A stretch of 64,000 nt of DNA from Isoetes taiwanensis (taxonomy: Eukaryota > Streptophyta > Lycopodiopsida > Isoetales > Isoetaceae), in assembly GCA_021234155.1 (NCBI GenBank), contig JAJEKV010000002.1:18715592-18779591 (forward strand). The letters run 5' to 3'. A model generated the notes under the pieces. That model worked only from the letters and a program-made list of their open reading frames with translations. It searched no databases and was not told the DNA's origin. Position 1 is the first letter of the stretch. Each line of letters opens with the position of its first letter. The translations under genes and the position numbers were made by a program. Below are positions 44,900 to 57,359 of the stretch, in pieces.

Positions 44900-47337
44900 A
44901 AACCACTAGTTGAGAAAGTTTTCAAGCTTCTCAATATTATCTACCCTCATACAATGATATAGCATGGAGGTTGCTCATGGCTTTGTCCATCTCCCTTTTT
45001 GGGATCTTGTGTGTGTTGTCCTTTGTAGTGTGAGAACCTGGATATGACCATACCACACACTCCACCAATTTCCTCCTTTGAGGATCAGCATAATTTGCCC
45101 TCCACTTCTTCTCCGGCCCGGTTGATTGTATTGCTCCTTCAAGTTGCCCCTTCTTGTGTCTCCCAATGGGCTCCCAATATTGAATTTGGAATCGGGGCCT
45201 AACTCCTCTCCATCAGGCATAGTGGTGGTTACATCGCAGAGTGCCACCCCTAACCATATTGACTGATCATCATCATCGGGCCTTACTAGCACAAAGTATC
45301 CTTTCTTGATGTCCTCAAAGGGATCCCACTCGGGAAGATCAAACCACTTGGCTTTGAGGCCTTACTTTCCACAAACCACTTGGAACCCTTGTTGGGGACC
45401 CAAGTGAACATTCTTAAACGTGCTTGCTCCTTGAGAACCCTCCCATCTTGACTCTGGCAAGAACCCGGTCTCTTAGCTTCCTCCCACATGGTTGTTCAGG
45501 TTTCTAAGCATGTCACAACTTTCTCCAGTACTTGATTAGGGGGAGTCCATTTGGAGGTGTGCTTTCCATTTCGAACATCATCCCAGTGTGTTATGTAATC
45601 CTTGATGCCCTTCACTAGTTGGCTAGAGTCTTTGACAGTCTTGAAGGGAGGTAGTGGTTTTGGCTGCCCTTTAGGAATGAGAACTTCACCAGCAGCACCT
45701 CTTTGCCACAACTTCGATTCCTTGTCTGAGGCATCCACAACTTGTCACCTGGTCTCCACTTATATTGCATGATTGGTATTCCATCCCTAACCCAAAACTT
45801 GAACTGAAGTGGCTTTGTGTGTCCTCATCAACTGGTCCTTACCATCTAGCAAGTATCCCTCTACAAATGATTTCCAATCACCGCAACCTCATCCATCAAG
45901 AAAGCCATTGGGTTGGGGTCAATGCAACTCTCAAACACATCCATTAGTTCAGGGAAACTAGTCACGTTTTCTCTCTTGAGCTTGGTGGAGAAAGTTCCAA
46001 AGAATCCATCTATATCATCATGCGTATGCCCAACCATCATGAATCCCACTTTCACAACTTTGAATACTCCCACCGGCTTTGTCAAGTATGACATTGCCTC
46101 AAACATCCATCTATTCTTGTTTTCTTTCCAACGGTTGTCCAATTGAACACATAGCTCCTCAGGCGGTGGTTTCTCAAGTAAGGGAAATCATCCCAAGTCC
46201 TCCTTGATTCACTAGACACCTTGGATGTGAGCTTCTTTTATCGCCTTTGGTAACAAAGCGGTTGATCATTTATCAAAGCCTCAAAATGGGTCTTTGAGGG
46301 GAATACCTCCTCCCTTCTATCGATCCTTCTCTAGTGTTCTCAAGCACTTGAAAATAGAGCTCACATGGAAGTTTGGATCATCCCTCCATAGATCAAACAC
46401 AAAATGACCATATGTTCCAGTTCCATGACCATGTGTTAAGACACCGCCGGACTTACTTTCATCCAAAAGCGTTTTGACAACGCTTGGGTAAAGGATCTAG
46501 CTTTGGCAAGAAAGTCTTGTGTTGGTCCATCTTATCATGAATTATACACAAAAATTTGTCCGGCTGCAGACGGAAAATGTTCTCCACTCGCCAATACAAC
46601 CTCTACATGATATTTGGTCCCTTTGGTGATCGCAAATTGCTCCCTAATTGCCATTTTTTCTTTCTCTATTGCGGTTGATGCAAGTGTATCCTTGAGTTGA
46701 ATGCAAGTGTTGCACTTTGAGAATGACATGTGTTGCGGGACACTCCCGCGTGAGAAGTGAGTGCTCCATAACTTGCTGAAATGTGATTGAGAAAGGCGCC
46801 TACCTCGGTAGTTTCTAGGATGGAGTTGACCTCTTTAAGGCACTCCTTTTGGATATAGTGTTGTGGCAACACCCTTTGCACCACTCGCTGCTTTGTGCTT
46901 TCGTTCACCTTCGACTTGTGGGGCATAGATTGAGACATGTATCTCACAAAGCTCTAGAAGAAGGCAATGGCCTTGAGTATTTGCTCTAGGTTTCAAAGTG
47001 AGTGCATTACCATGTTGGAATAAGCTGTGCCCTTTTCTAAACCTGCTCAAAAGTTACGCCAGAATGAAGACTTGCTCACCCCAAGAATCCATCTCAATGC
47101 TCTCATACATACCGCATGCCCCTCAATTGATATATTAGCCTTCTGTTTTTTATCATAGCTGGAATTCTTACACAAGGAGTAGATGAAATTAATCCTATCT
47201 TTTGAAGCCGTCCAATGTATTGGGACCTTATACGCGAGGTCATCCACTTGCATCTTGCCTTTGTGCAATCTAGGTTGCAACACTCTTGTCCCCTAATTGC
47301 CTCTAGGTTTTCTTTTGGTTGGGGCCATACTTTCCAT
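44900..47337 (-). pseudogene. Decayed GHTHDDID-type protein (DUF7869-like)
   Basis: A possible start is at 47337 (MESMAPTKRKPRGN). Blocks in order are MRALRWILGVSKSSFW (about 47060-47100), a Cys/His-rich central part (47050-46535) ending in a HDKMDQHKT-like stretch near 46520, then 46142-45861 with NRWKENKNRWMFEAM and VGFMMVGHTHDDIDGFFG. A C-terminal block (45292-44975) has LVRPDDDDQSIWLGVALC. The DN..xENKN...F.xVGHTHxDID..F pattern is that of a widespread eukaryotic family (DUF7869-like), often found in multiple copies and suspected to be transposon-associated. The biochemical role is unknown. At least six frame breaks show it is dead. It meets the truncated Helitron end to end at about 44.75 kb. 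Confidence 0.65.
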
Positions 47338-47850
47338 CCTTTCTAAATATTTGTCACTTCTAGGCCTCTTGGGCACCCTTGGCTGCCTTTTATGAAAAAT
47401 ATAAGCGTCTCTTCCTTGTGATCAAAGGATGCTCATCGACCACCAAATCTTCCACTTGGCCTTGGGTGGGTCTTGGGGTATGTAGTTGAGTTGTATTATT
47501 CCGGACTATCACCATTCTTGTGTGTAATATATCTGGCATCTCAAGCTGCACTTTGGGACTCTAGCACCCGAGCACACAATGCAATCACTAGAGCTTCCAC
47601 AGGACATGATTGTATCAACCGTAAAGAAGCTTCACAATGCCAACTCAAGATGATCATCTCCAGCCTTTCATCATTCACACTATCAAAAGGATCAAGCTGC
47701 GGTTATTATGCCCTCTGCAAATAGTCGCCGTTGCAAGGGTGCAACAACGAAACAACCCATCTTCCTCCATTAGACCCTAGGGCAATGGTGCGTGTTTGGG
47801 CTTCCTTGGCTCCACTTTTGCTCATCTCACATGCTCCACTGATTAAAGAG
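47338..47850. other. Spacer
   Basis: No gene recognised. Part may be the upstream region of the minus-strand pseudogene. Confidence 0.25.
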
Positions 47851-47853
47851 CAC

Positions 47854-48085
47854 ACATTAAAACCATATACAACCATATATGAATGAGCACTATAGCCATA
47901 TAACCATTAGAAACCATACAACCATTAAAAACCATTGAAAACCTTATAACCATTAAAACATTTAAAACATTTAAAACCTTATAACCATTAAAAACATTAA
48001 AACATTTAACACTAACATTTAACATTAAAACATTTAACATTAACCATTAAAAAGCATTAAAACATTACAACCATTAAAACATAGG
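47854..48085. repeat. Minisatellite, AACCATTAAAAC-type
   Basis: About 230 bp of imperfect tandem repeats of variants of aaccattaaaac/atttaaaac, with unit length varying from 9 to 12. Open frames across it are artefacts. Confidence 0.85.
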
Positions 48086-48183
48086 CTTCCCTGAAATCAT
48101 GACTGTGCTGACGTGGCCCTTCGTCAGCGACATCTGTTTATAGCCCGCGTCGGCGATCCTGTAGCAAAAGGCATGCCACACAC

Positions 48184-48900
48184 GTGACTCTAGGAGTGTC
48201 GAAAATGCCACTTTTTCGAGGTTCGAGGGTGCAGCCAGAAATACCTGCACCCTCTTCCTCTTCTCCTGCGACCCCTATTCCTTCCATTCCTCTTTGTCTT
48301 CCCCTAGCCTTTGTTCCTGCATTACGCCTTGGCGCTCGATGCGCTATTGCATTTCGATTGCAATCTTATGGCTGCAGGCGTGGTCGCCGGATCGCGCGGC
48401 AGTCCGGCGCAGGTTTTGGCTCAATTTGAGTCGTACCCAAGAAAGTACTCCCTAAGAAGAAAGTGAGAAACCTTTTCTGTAAGTTTTGATATTCTTATAC
48501 TGCTTGTTTATTGTTTTTTTGCAATTCCTTTACTCTTGTCTTTTGCTCCTATTATTTTTTTAGAGCCTCTTTATGTACCCTGATACATTTTCCAGCCCGA
48601 CAAATCCTTACTCTCGCTTTGCAGCCTTTTGTAGCAAAATGGAATCGAACTCTGAAGCTTCCTCATCCAACAAATCTACCAGGTATTTTTTTTTCTTAAT
48701 ATTTTCTTATTTGTCTGCTGTTTCAAAGCCGCTTTCTTCATTTTCCTTTTGATTTGCTTTCTGTTTGTCTTTCTTGTGTTTAGTTATTGTTTACTTGAAT
48801 ACCTTGAACATGAATCAGGTGTTCTTAGATGCTAATAGTAGTGGCAAACGGCAGGCTTAGGAATCGAGAGATAGGAAGAAAAGTATTGCATAACCGGTAA
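48184..48900 (+). CDS. Possible 5' exons of an unknown gene
   Basis: One open stretch at 48184-48429 has balanced composition (PSSSSPATPIPSIPLCLPLAF). A second ATG at 48639 begins MESNSEASSSNKSTR and runs into AG|GTATTT, which would be a short first exon with a Ser-rich N-terminus. Another donor-like cluster follows around 48825-48900. No domain identifies it, and the next kilobase is an LTR element in the opposite orientation. The gene would be truncated or interrupted there. Confidence 0.25.
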
Positions 48901-49080
48901 GAGAGAAGCATCTATGATTCATAAAAACGAACTATACATGAAAATTGCTTCACCAGAGAAACTTAAAATAGGAATTGCCATACGGTTTGAAAAATTTCCT
49001 CCACGGCATATCCTCCTTTGCAGGAGGTCGCGAGGAGGAACCGGTTTTCTCGGCCCGGTGAGTGGGGAATCCCTCAGCTT

Positions 49081-49664
49081 TGTTGGGGGTGCAGGTTGAG
49101 GGAACTCACGGAAAGACCCTACCTGAGGACCGATGGATCCTAACAGGGAGGAGTCAGGGGGACTATGTCATCTCGCGAGAGGATTCTTTGGAGAAGAAAA
49201 AAGAAAAAACGAGGAACAATTGGCTTGAAAAGATGATAGCTTCCTTGATATCAATGATGAAAATACATGACTCTACTTAATAAAGAGAAAACTGAGGAGA
49301 CAAGACTCAAAACTCATCTAAAACTTATGAGCTAACTCTACTCATATATATAGTACAATGGCCTTGGGCCCAATAGACACTACGTGATCTCGGTCTTGAG
49401 CTCACGGAAGAAGCCTGATTCTGGGAATGTTGGCGGTGCCTCTTGAAGTGCCTAGAATGGCCCTTGTGAGGCCGTGTGAACCGTCCCTTGTCACGGCTTG
49501 GCGCCTCTTCTTGACAGCCAAAGGCTTTGGGCTGCGTGGCTTTCAGCAGTCTTACGTGTGGAGGCTTGGATGTCTGACAAGTGGTTGTTGAGGATCTTTG
49601 AGCTTGACACAGTGCAGCGTATGCATGAATAGTCACATGCAGGGGAGACCACGGAGGACTAACA
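49081..49664 (-). mobile_element. LTR (minus orientation), 584 bp
   Basis: On the minus strand it begins TGTTAGTCCTCCG, right after a polypurine tract (ggtgggggag), and ends CCCCCAACA. The ends match those of the LTRs of the Ty3/gypsy element nearby (TGTTAG...CCCCCAAACA). A TATA-like actatatatatgag (about 49340-49355 on the plus map) lies two thirds in, as expected for an LTR promoter, followed by a T/A-rich 3' half. It is the 3' LTR of a minus-strand element whose body lies to the right. Confidence 0.7.
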
Positions 49665-50960
49665 CTCCCCCACCAAAGCGACACTTTCAGTGAAGAAAGG
49701 AGAGCGTTTGGAGGCGGGAAGCCATCCGTCTGAAAGTGATCCTCCTCAGGAGTGAGGCCAGACTATTATGGTACTGGTGATGAGATCTTGGCGTGATTGA
49801 AGAGCTTGAGGTGTGTCTTGGCAAAAGGCGGGGATCAGCATCAATGAGAAAAGGAGGCGTATGTCTTCAAGTCGCGGCGTGGGCGTCGCGAAGAAATATC
49901 GCCCGACACTCCATGAGAGGCGGAATGCAGAAGGCCAAAGGCAGCGGCATTAGCATTTGCGATGAAAAATGGGGCGCTGCCGATTTAAATTTTGTGCAAA
50001 AATGCATTTGAGGGCAGCGCAAAATCACAGCGAAGATGAATGAAAGGATGAGGTGAGTGGAGCGTTACGCAGAAAGGTGTTGAGACCATGAAAGCATCCG
50101 TCCGAAGTGACACCCAACCGCTCATTAACAATGTAGATCAATTGGTGGTGTTGTCGTCAAGTAGCATCTTCTTCCCAATGTGATCCCGGTGAACAAAGCG
50201 TGGATCCCATAGGTGGTCGAGATGCAGAATTAATTGCCGAGATCTGCATGTGGTGCCATGACCTTGATCCAAAAAGAAAGGCATGTCGGATGTCGGAACC
50301 ACAGAGCTTGGAGAGGGGCCCCGGGGGCATAGCAAGAAGGAACCATGCATTGGCGTGGGTTCTTGGCGATCTCCACGAGGTGTTGACAAAGATCTGGATC
50401 AGTGTCTGACACCGGCGATCCCAAAGAGAAGAGAGAGTTGTGAGGAGACTATCCCATCAGGTAAGGGGGGCCGTCTTGCTCCATGAGCCTATATGCTGGT
50501 TGTACGGCCCGAGGAGTCTTATGGGCTTGTGCATAGGGAAGATCTTGGGGATGTCGGATATAATTTGTTGCCTTTCAGGAAGATAAATGATTGGCAAGCT
50601 GGGCGCATAGATGAAAAGTTTTGATCCTGAAAGCGATCCGCAAGATATATGGATTGTTATCCGAAAGCACCCATTCGTAGTGGGGTCACAAGAAAAATGT
50701 GGGGTGCCAAACAGCAACTCCGTATCACCGGATAGAAATCATGAAAGATATAAGCCATAAAAGTTTGAACCACGAGGAAAGTGAGAAAGTGCGGATACGC
50801 GGTGCGAGATCAAAGACAACCAGGGCACAAAGCCACAACCCTTTGTCTTCAATGGAGAGTTCGGCCAAATCCGAGAAAATCAGACCGCTGGAGTGGGATA
50901 TCTGAGGGGCCATCGGCGTACCCTTTGAAAAAGGGAAGAGGTGGCGTCGAGCAACCACAT
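49665..50960 (-). mobile_element. 3' internal part of a minus-strand LTR element
   Basis: The segment between the polypurine tract at 49665 and the plus-strand element's LTR at about 51012. It contains no gag-pol motif. Open stretches at 50717-50457 and 50389-50138 on the minus strand have kinase-like wording (see separate entry). It is probably cut off by the insertion of the 51.0-61.8 kb element. Confidence 0.5.
50138..50717 (-). pseudogene. Possible receptor-like kinase fragment
   Basis: Two motifs occur in kinase order on the minus strand. HKPIRLLGPYNQH near 50540 resembles the H-x-N-L-V-R-L-L-G block. LILHLDHLWDPRFVHRDHIGK, with KMLLDDN near 50200-50150, resembles the YLH..CDP.[FI]VHRDIK..NILLDxN catalytic loop. 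The catalytic Lys and Asn are replaced (HRDHIGKKMLLDD). The spacing of about 115 residues is longer than the usual 75 or so, with stops and shifts in between. Glycine loop and DFG were not found. If right, this is host kinase sequence carried inside an LTR element. The match could also be chance over about 20 residues. Confidence 0.3.
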
Positions 50961-51011
50961 AATCATGATAGCAGGAGGGAACAAGGGGAAGTCCACCGGC
51001 ATTCTCGTAAG

Positions 51012-51333
51012 ATTGTAGCATTTTGCTCCTTCAAAAGGAGGGTTGAGTGTTCTTTTGTGTCCTCTGAGAAGCGGACATCTTTGGTGCTTTGTTAATGCGC
51101 TCTTTTGAGCCTTCATTGTACACTTGTTTTGATCAATGGATTGCCGTGTTCTCCACAAGTGTCTTGTGTGTTTCATTGTGTATTGCAATTCTTTGTTTTA
51201 TCGAGTTTTTCTTGTTCTTTCCTCTGTTAGCAAAAATCAGCGTGACAAGAGTGTCACCGGGATTTGCCTGCTTGGGACTTCAAGGATCTCCGCGGAGATC
51301 GTCCCTCGGCGATCCGTGCCGGACCCCCAAACA
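51012..51333 (+). repeat. 5' LTR fragment
   Basis: From attgtagcattttgctcc onward it matches the 3' LTR from 61443 to its end (ggacccccaaaca). Differences are mostly 1-4 base indels (for example tcaaaagg against ttccgg, gccgtg against gcgtg). Upstream of 51012 the match fades, so the first half of the LTR is lost or strongly altered. Confidence 0.8.
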
Positions 51334-51812
51334 ACGGCGCTTTGTTGCGGGCTCACTTCGAAGGCGTATTGATACCATGTTCAATCCCTTCTTTACTCCC
51401 GGCGATATTCAACACCGGATGGAGTCAAGGCGCGTCGCCATGAGCTGCCAGCGGCGCCTCGCGAATATGTCCACATACACTTTCTGGTTCGATTGTCTCT
51501 TCTCCGGTAATGCGAGGCGCCAATCTGTTCCACCTACACCCACGACAACTTTCGGACCGACCTCCCCTGTGGAAGGTAAGCCATTGTTCCGTTCCTGTTA
51601 GCCACATCATGCGAGAGGCTGCAACCACGGCCCTTTGAATTTACTCCCCGGAATCCCCAACTCAAGATCACGGCCAGAACCACGCCAATTTTCTCTGGAA
51701 CATCGCAAAATGTTTTCTCTATTGGTAATCTTTCTTTAGGAACCGGTACCACGCTTCCACCTTTGTCAATTCCCCTACCCGTCTGTTCCCTTAGCATGTT
51801 CCCCCCCCCCAT

Positions 51813-53160
51813 TTGTTCATGCTGTCACAACCTTTGTTCCCACTACAAGCTGCCCGGTACCTCTTTTTACTAATCTCACACAACCTATGCGGTTTCGGTA
51901 CCTATCGACAACCAACACCCTCTTGTCTTTTCTTTTCCACAAATGCAAACACCCATTCATCGCAGACTCCTACACATGCTTTAAAACTCCAATATCCACT
52001 CTTTGGAAATGATAAAGGTAAACACATAGACCCGAGTGCTTTCGGGCTCACATGGATGAATTTGAGTCACTTGCGGATCTCAATGGTCACTCAGATCAAA
52101 ACTAAAATTCCACATCTTTTCGGCGACCTGCGTGGAGCACCCACGAATGGCTGATGGCAAACAAAAGCCCTTTGGAAACAAGATTGGATACACATGAAGA
52201 CCTCTTTTTCTTTCCCATTCACGGCACCCTTGCGGATGATCAACAGCTGGCTGAGCGACCTCAACACACTCAAAGCGAGAACCCGGAGAATCTGCGCAGA
52301 GACTTTCTTGAGGCCAAATTGCGGATCTTAGTCAACAAGTTGAAGGAATTTCCAACCCAAAGCCAAATTCTAGTGTGGTTTCTTCAAGGCTTACCCTCTC
52401 ACATCCGATTTATGGTGAGTATTTAAGCCCCAAGACATTACAAGAAGCCATTGAATTAGTCAATCACTCTGTTCATGTTTCCTCTCAGCGGTGATCAAGC
52501 CCGCGATACTCCCATTTCCCTCGGCTACACCCCAGCGCACCTCATTTTGCCTCCGCGGCGGTTCCCCAGAAATAACATTTGGTGTACTATTTGCGATTAC
52601 TTTCGGGACATCGGCGAATGGTGTAACTCTGTGGATAGCATGATCCATTGCAAGCGGCTGCAACATGCGAGAACCACACCAGCGAAGAATGTACAAATCC
52701 ACGACCAAATCCGTATCGACATCGTCTTGTTCACCAAGTGCGAGAAGGTACCCGCGCCAAACTCAACCCACGGAACCACGGGCGCGAGCCCGCGACAACA
52801 ACAACAACCCGGCAACAGCGGCAACCACAGCGTGGACCTCCTCGTTCCACTTTTGATCCAAGCAAGTCCCAATGTTTCAGCTGTGACCAATGGGGTCATC
52901 GGTCTGCGGTGTCCTCAACTTCCTCAAGTTCAAATACAAATTTCGGCACCAATCAAACCACGGCGGTCGTCTTACACCTTTTCAAGTATGGGAAGCCAAG
53001 GGAAGGCAAGGCCCGCCCGATTATCCTCAAAAGCGGCCACCACGGCCACCACAACAACAACCACGCCAGCGGCAAACAACTCAAAACAATTGGATGATCA
53101 ACTCCAAGAAGAAATTTACCATGCAATCAACACCAGCCTTGAATCCTCCAAGCTGGATTG
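51813..53160 (+). pseudogene. Ty3/gypsy gag region
   Basis: Gag forms the particle that packages the RNA. Coding sense runs over several frames. A zinc-knuckle-like CFSCDQWGH lies at about 52876-52902 (CX2CX4H; the fourth Cys is displaced by an indel). The flanks are Gln/Asn/Pro/Ser-rich and basic, as is usual for nucleocapsid. The N-terminal part (52000-52440) has capsid-like wording without a firm motif. A run of 11 C near 51800 precedes it. Confidence 0.6.
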
Positions 53161-53599
53161 AGGTTCTCCCTCATTCCCCCGCCATAAGCACCCGTGCACC
53201 AAGTTTTTGCGGCCGATTACGTACCGGTGAGCCATCAACCAAATCTGTTCATTTTGCACCCAATGCGGATCAACTACTTCCTCATGTTCAGCCTAAACCG
53301 CCAAAAGTGCGCTTCAACTCATCGAGCGTGCGGAAGGTAAAGGCACTCAAGTCTGTCAATGCTACCACCGCGATCGGGGAGCCCACGACCACGAATGCCG
53401 CGACATCACGCAACACCACCACTCAACATTCTTTGCTGAAGTCGACCTCCTCAACAATGTAGCGACATCTATTTGCTGAGCAACAACAACCCGCGGATCC
53501 ACCACAACTACACGCAATCCCTCACGAACTTCAACAAGAACTTGCTAAAATCAAAATTCCTCTCGACCTTACGACTATCCTACAACTATGTCGGCACTT

Positions 53600-53790
53600 C
53601 TGAGCACATTTTACAAAACCTGTATTACTGTTAATGCGTTAAGCCACATCAACACCCGCGGTGCATGCACCGTGGGCCAAAAGCTGTTCACCATGTTGGT
53701 CGATGGTGGCGGTATGATCAATCTTATTACGGATAATCTCGGGGCGACAATTGGGCATAAAGGGGCTCCATCGCCCCTTATGACATCAAG
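53600..53790 (+). pseudogene. Aspartic protease remnant
   Basis: The frame reads KLFTMLVDGGGMINLITD at about 53682-53735. The catalytic D-[ST]-G is changed to DGG, but the position between gag and RT and the LVDxGxxxNLI pattern are those of retropepsins in Ty3/gypsy elements. Confidence 0.65.
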
Positions 53791-54709
53791 CTTGCGAATG
53801 GCCATATCAGCGACCACAAGGAGTTACACAACCAATACCGGTCAATATTGGAGATCTACAATTTACCATGGAATTCGGTGTTTGGAAGCGAGGAGAAGAT
53901 CAGGGAGATTATGAAATGTTAGTAGGGCGACCCTTTTTGAGACAAGCTAAAAGCATTCACTCTTGGGCCCGCGAGATCAACTTGTTATCACGGATGGCAA
54001 GCTCAGCGCCCGCGATGGATCGACCACGGGCGGATCATTTACGTAGATCGGCTGAATCGGGCGGTGACTCACGAACAAGTTTGCAACACCTATCGGTTAC
54101 AAGCCAAGGGTTTGCCACTCACGGCTTACCCGAGAATACAATCAACCATGGGAAGACATGGATATTGATAAAGGCATAGCTGTATTTGGTTGACCCCTAT
54201 TTGACACCTTGTAACAGCGTCACATTGGTTCCACATGAGGAGGCGGTACCCCGGCTCCTCCTCTGTTCAAGAAGACACCACACCAACTCCTAGTGGCGCG
54301 CCACTATTTTTCAAAATTGGTCAACATGAACATCTGTGGGTACTCGTGAGCCAGCCCCACCTTTGTTCGGGATGATCAAGTCATTCCACACATTCAAACT
54401 CTGCGGTAGACATAATTGATATTGGAACAAATCAACCAATCCGATTGGCAGCGACCTCACGCCCGACATTGGGGAGCAAGCCATTTGTGCTATTCAAGCG
54501 TTTCAAGCACATCTTTGCTTGGAGCTACAAAGACCTCAGGGTATCAAGAAAGAATTGGGACAACTCTCGATTCCCACCAAGCCCGGATGCTAGACCCATC
54601 TAGCAGCGGCGATGCCGAAGCTTAACCCAAACTACTGGTGAAAAGGTTAAAGCGAGAAATTGACAAGCTTTTGGACCCATTTGGACTTATCTCACGAGGT
54701 CAAACATTG

Positions 54710-55260
54710 AGAATGGGTAAGTCCTATTGTTATTGCCCTCAAACATAATGGAAAAATTGGCGTTTGTGTGGATTATAGAAAACTCAATCAAGCCCGCGGG
54801 AAGGGATCATTTCCCCCTCCCCTTTCGCGGATCAAGTGTTGGAAGATGTAGCGAGGCCACGAGATGTACTCCTTCATGGGCGGCTTCTCGGTTATAATCA
54901 AATATCCATTCGAGAAGAAGATCAACTAAAGACTACCTTCACTACTCCATGGGGTACCTTTGCTTACAAAGTCGTTCCTTTTGGATTGTCAAACTCACCA
55001 TCCACATTTCAGCGCATTATGCTTCTTTGTTTTCAAGAGTACATGCAAGTTCATCCCTTTTCGCAAGTCTTTTCGGGATGACTTCTCCACTTACACCCCG
55101 TTATGGACCATTTGGTAAAACTTGAACTAGTTTTTCAGCGCTGTGATGAATGCGGAATTAGCCTCAATCCGGAAAAGTGCACCTTACGTGTCACCTCGGG
55201 TGTACTTCTAGGACATGTGGTGAGTCGACCGCGGCATTACAGCGGACCAACCAAAATCAT
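54710..55260 (+). pseudogene. Reverse transcriptase, Ty3/gypsy type
   Basis: Motifs in order are SPIVIALKHNGKIG with VCVDYRKLNQ (54722-54795), FSGYNQI-like (here LLGYNQISI, 54885-54910), KTTFTTPWGTFAYKVVPFGL, SNSPSTFQRIM (54925-55020), a shifted VFLDDFSTY (55065-55095, catalytic [YF]xDD) and CGISLNPEKCTL (55150-55185). All are standard for Ty3/gypsy RT. The frame breaks at least twice. Confidence 0.88.
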
Positions 55261-55439
55261 TTTGTGTCATCGAGCATATCCACTGCGAACATCAAGGACA
55301 CCGCGTTCCTTTCTTGGCAAAGTCAACTTCTATGCCACCTTTATTCGAATTGGCACATTTGCCGATCCAATTCACAAAGCCCATTTGGAAATCCATACAC
55401 ATGGACTTGGACATCGATGCAAATCAAGCTTTTAAAGAA

Positions 55440-55760
55440 CTCAAAGTCAAGCTCCACGAAGCCCCGTGCTAGTACCACCTCAATGGGACAAACCATTCCA
55501 TGTCCATGTTGATGTTTTGGGCTTTGCGATTGGGCTGTTCTAGCTCAAGTATGCACCAAATCGGGGACAAGCCCATCGGATCGCCCGGTGAGAAAACTCA
55601 ATCTGGCGGCGCAACTATTCGACCCGCGGAAAGGGAAGCCCTTGGCCTTATCTTTTTTTGTGTACAAGCAGCTTTTCGACACTATCTTCTTGGTAGTCAA
55701 ATTACGGCTTTTATGTGGATCATCAAGCTCTTCTATATTTAATCAATAAGCCAAACCCCG
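55440..55760 (+). pseudogene. RNase H domain remnant
   Basis: The segment reads a PFHVHVD-like start (about 55490) with the first catalytic Asp, an AEREALGLIFF block (55625-55660, catalytic Glu) and FRHYLLGSQITAFM (55675-55715), followed by a degraded VDHQALLYL-like stretch. This matches the RT-linked RNase H in Ty3/gypsy elements. Confidence 0.75.
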
Positions 55761-56029
55761 CGGGCGAATTGCTTTCGATGGATATTGATATTGCAAGAGT
55801 TTGCCCCTTTTGAAATTATTCAAGCGGGAATGGGCTCACCACGGTCCCCGACTATCTTTCCGCATACACCGCGGATGATCCCTCGGAAGGAGTTCGCGAT
55901 GCCCTTCGGATGCTCAGCATTTCCTGGTCTTTGCCCGCCTCATTGGTACCCACGACTATCAGCGCTTTCTCCTCGCGGGAGCACTCCGTCAAGTGACCAC
56001 GCTCTCTCGGAAAGACAACTTACGCATAA

Positions 56030-57120
56030 ACAACAATTCCTTAGCGAAATGCGAGATTATCACGATGGTTGCTGGCCATCTCTATAAATGTGGCAAAGAC
56101 AATGTGCTCGGCGATGTGTTCTTCCTCCACGAAGTCCACGATCTAGTCAAACAAGCCCACGAAGGACTTGGCGGTGGTCATTTCGGCGGAACAACACACA
56201 AGGAAACTCCTCCTTGCTGGGTATTCTTGGCCACGCTTTTCAAAGATGCTCACAAAATACCGCATGCGTGTGATGTTTGTCGAGGCTTAGTAGACCCGCG
56301 GCCCGTGGCGGCTCTGCCGCTCGCGCCAATATACGCCTCTCCCCTTTGCCAAATGGGGTATGGATTTTGTTGGTCCCATGGACCCCACGCAATCAACACT
56401 AGGGACGCGCTACATTCTAGTCTTCACGGACTATGCAACCAAATGGGCTGGGCGTGTGCTCTGCGACAACCGCGGCTGCTAAATGCGGCTAAGGTTCTCT
56501 ACAAGAACATCATCCAGCGATTTGGATGTCCCTTAGAATTAGTTAGTGATCGTGGAGTTCATTTCATCAATCACACTATTCTGAACTCACTAACTATCGC
56601 ACATTCATCCGCGAGAAAAAGCCGCGCCTTACTATCCCGTGGTAATGGCTTGGCTGAAAGCACAAACAAGGTGCTTATCCACATTACGAAGAAGATTTGT
56701 GATCCTACAAGAAAAGATTGGCAAGATAAGTTACCTCTGGTTTTATGGGCTTACAATACAACATACAAAGTAGCCCTGGTCAAACACCTTTTCGACTTGT
56801 GTATGGCCAAGAGGCTCTTATGCCTTTTGAGTTCATTTTACCCTCACTCAAATTTCGGTTAACAGCAGAACATAATCCATCGGCTGACTTTGCAAAGCGA
56901 GTTTATCAAGCTGGAACAAGCTGGATGAACTTGAAGAGATGCTTTTCTTAGACTTCAACAAGGCAAACAACTACAAAAACAATGGCATGACAAACACATC
57001 AAAAACAAAACTTTTCAAATTGGCGACTTAGTTCTTCTTTCACGATTTCGAGATATCAACAACATCACGGCAAACTCAAGCTCGGATGGTTTGGGACCAT
57101 ACAAAATTTCGAGATACCAC
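56030..57120 (+). pseudogene. Integrase
   Basis: An N-terminal zinc domain (HEGLGGGHFGGTTH ... HACDVCRG, 56155-56285) is followed by the DDE core: a VFTDYATKW-like segment at about 56420, LVSDRGVHFINHT at about 56538-56575, and NGLAESTNKVL at about 56643-56675. WAYNTTYK, then YGQEALMPFEFILP (56755-56860) and a C-terminal basic part with FQIGDLVLLSRFRD (about 57015) follow. No chromodomain is evident after it. Confidence 0.85.
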
Positions 57121-57359
57121 ATCACGGAGTTTTACAATTACAAAATTGGATGGCACTCCATTTCCTACATTAGTCAATGGATTTCGACTCAAGAAATTTC
57201 AAACCCTAGCTGCGGCATCCTTAGCTCAAGAACAAAATTTACAACAAGATACCACTTGTACAAATTTATGAGAAACACTTTTCTATTATGTACAAAATTG
57301 CCGAAGGCTACAATTATTTGTGGGATTTTTCACCCGAAAAGTCCTAAACTAAACAAAAA

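Noticed and set aside
47843-48040. Minus-strand ORF of NVLMLNV-type repeats
   Set aside because: It is the minisatellite translated.
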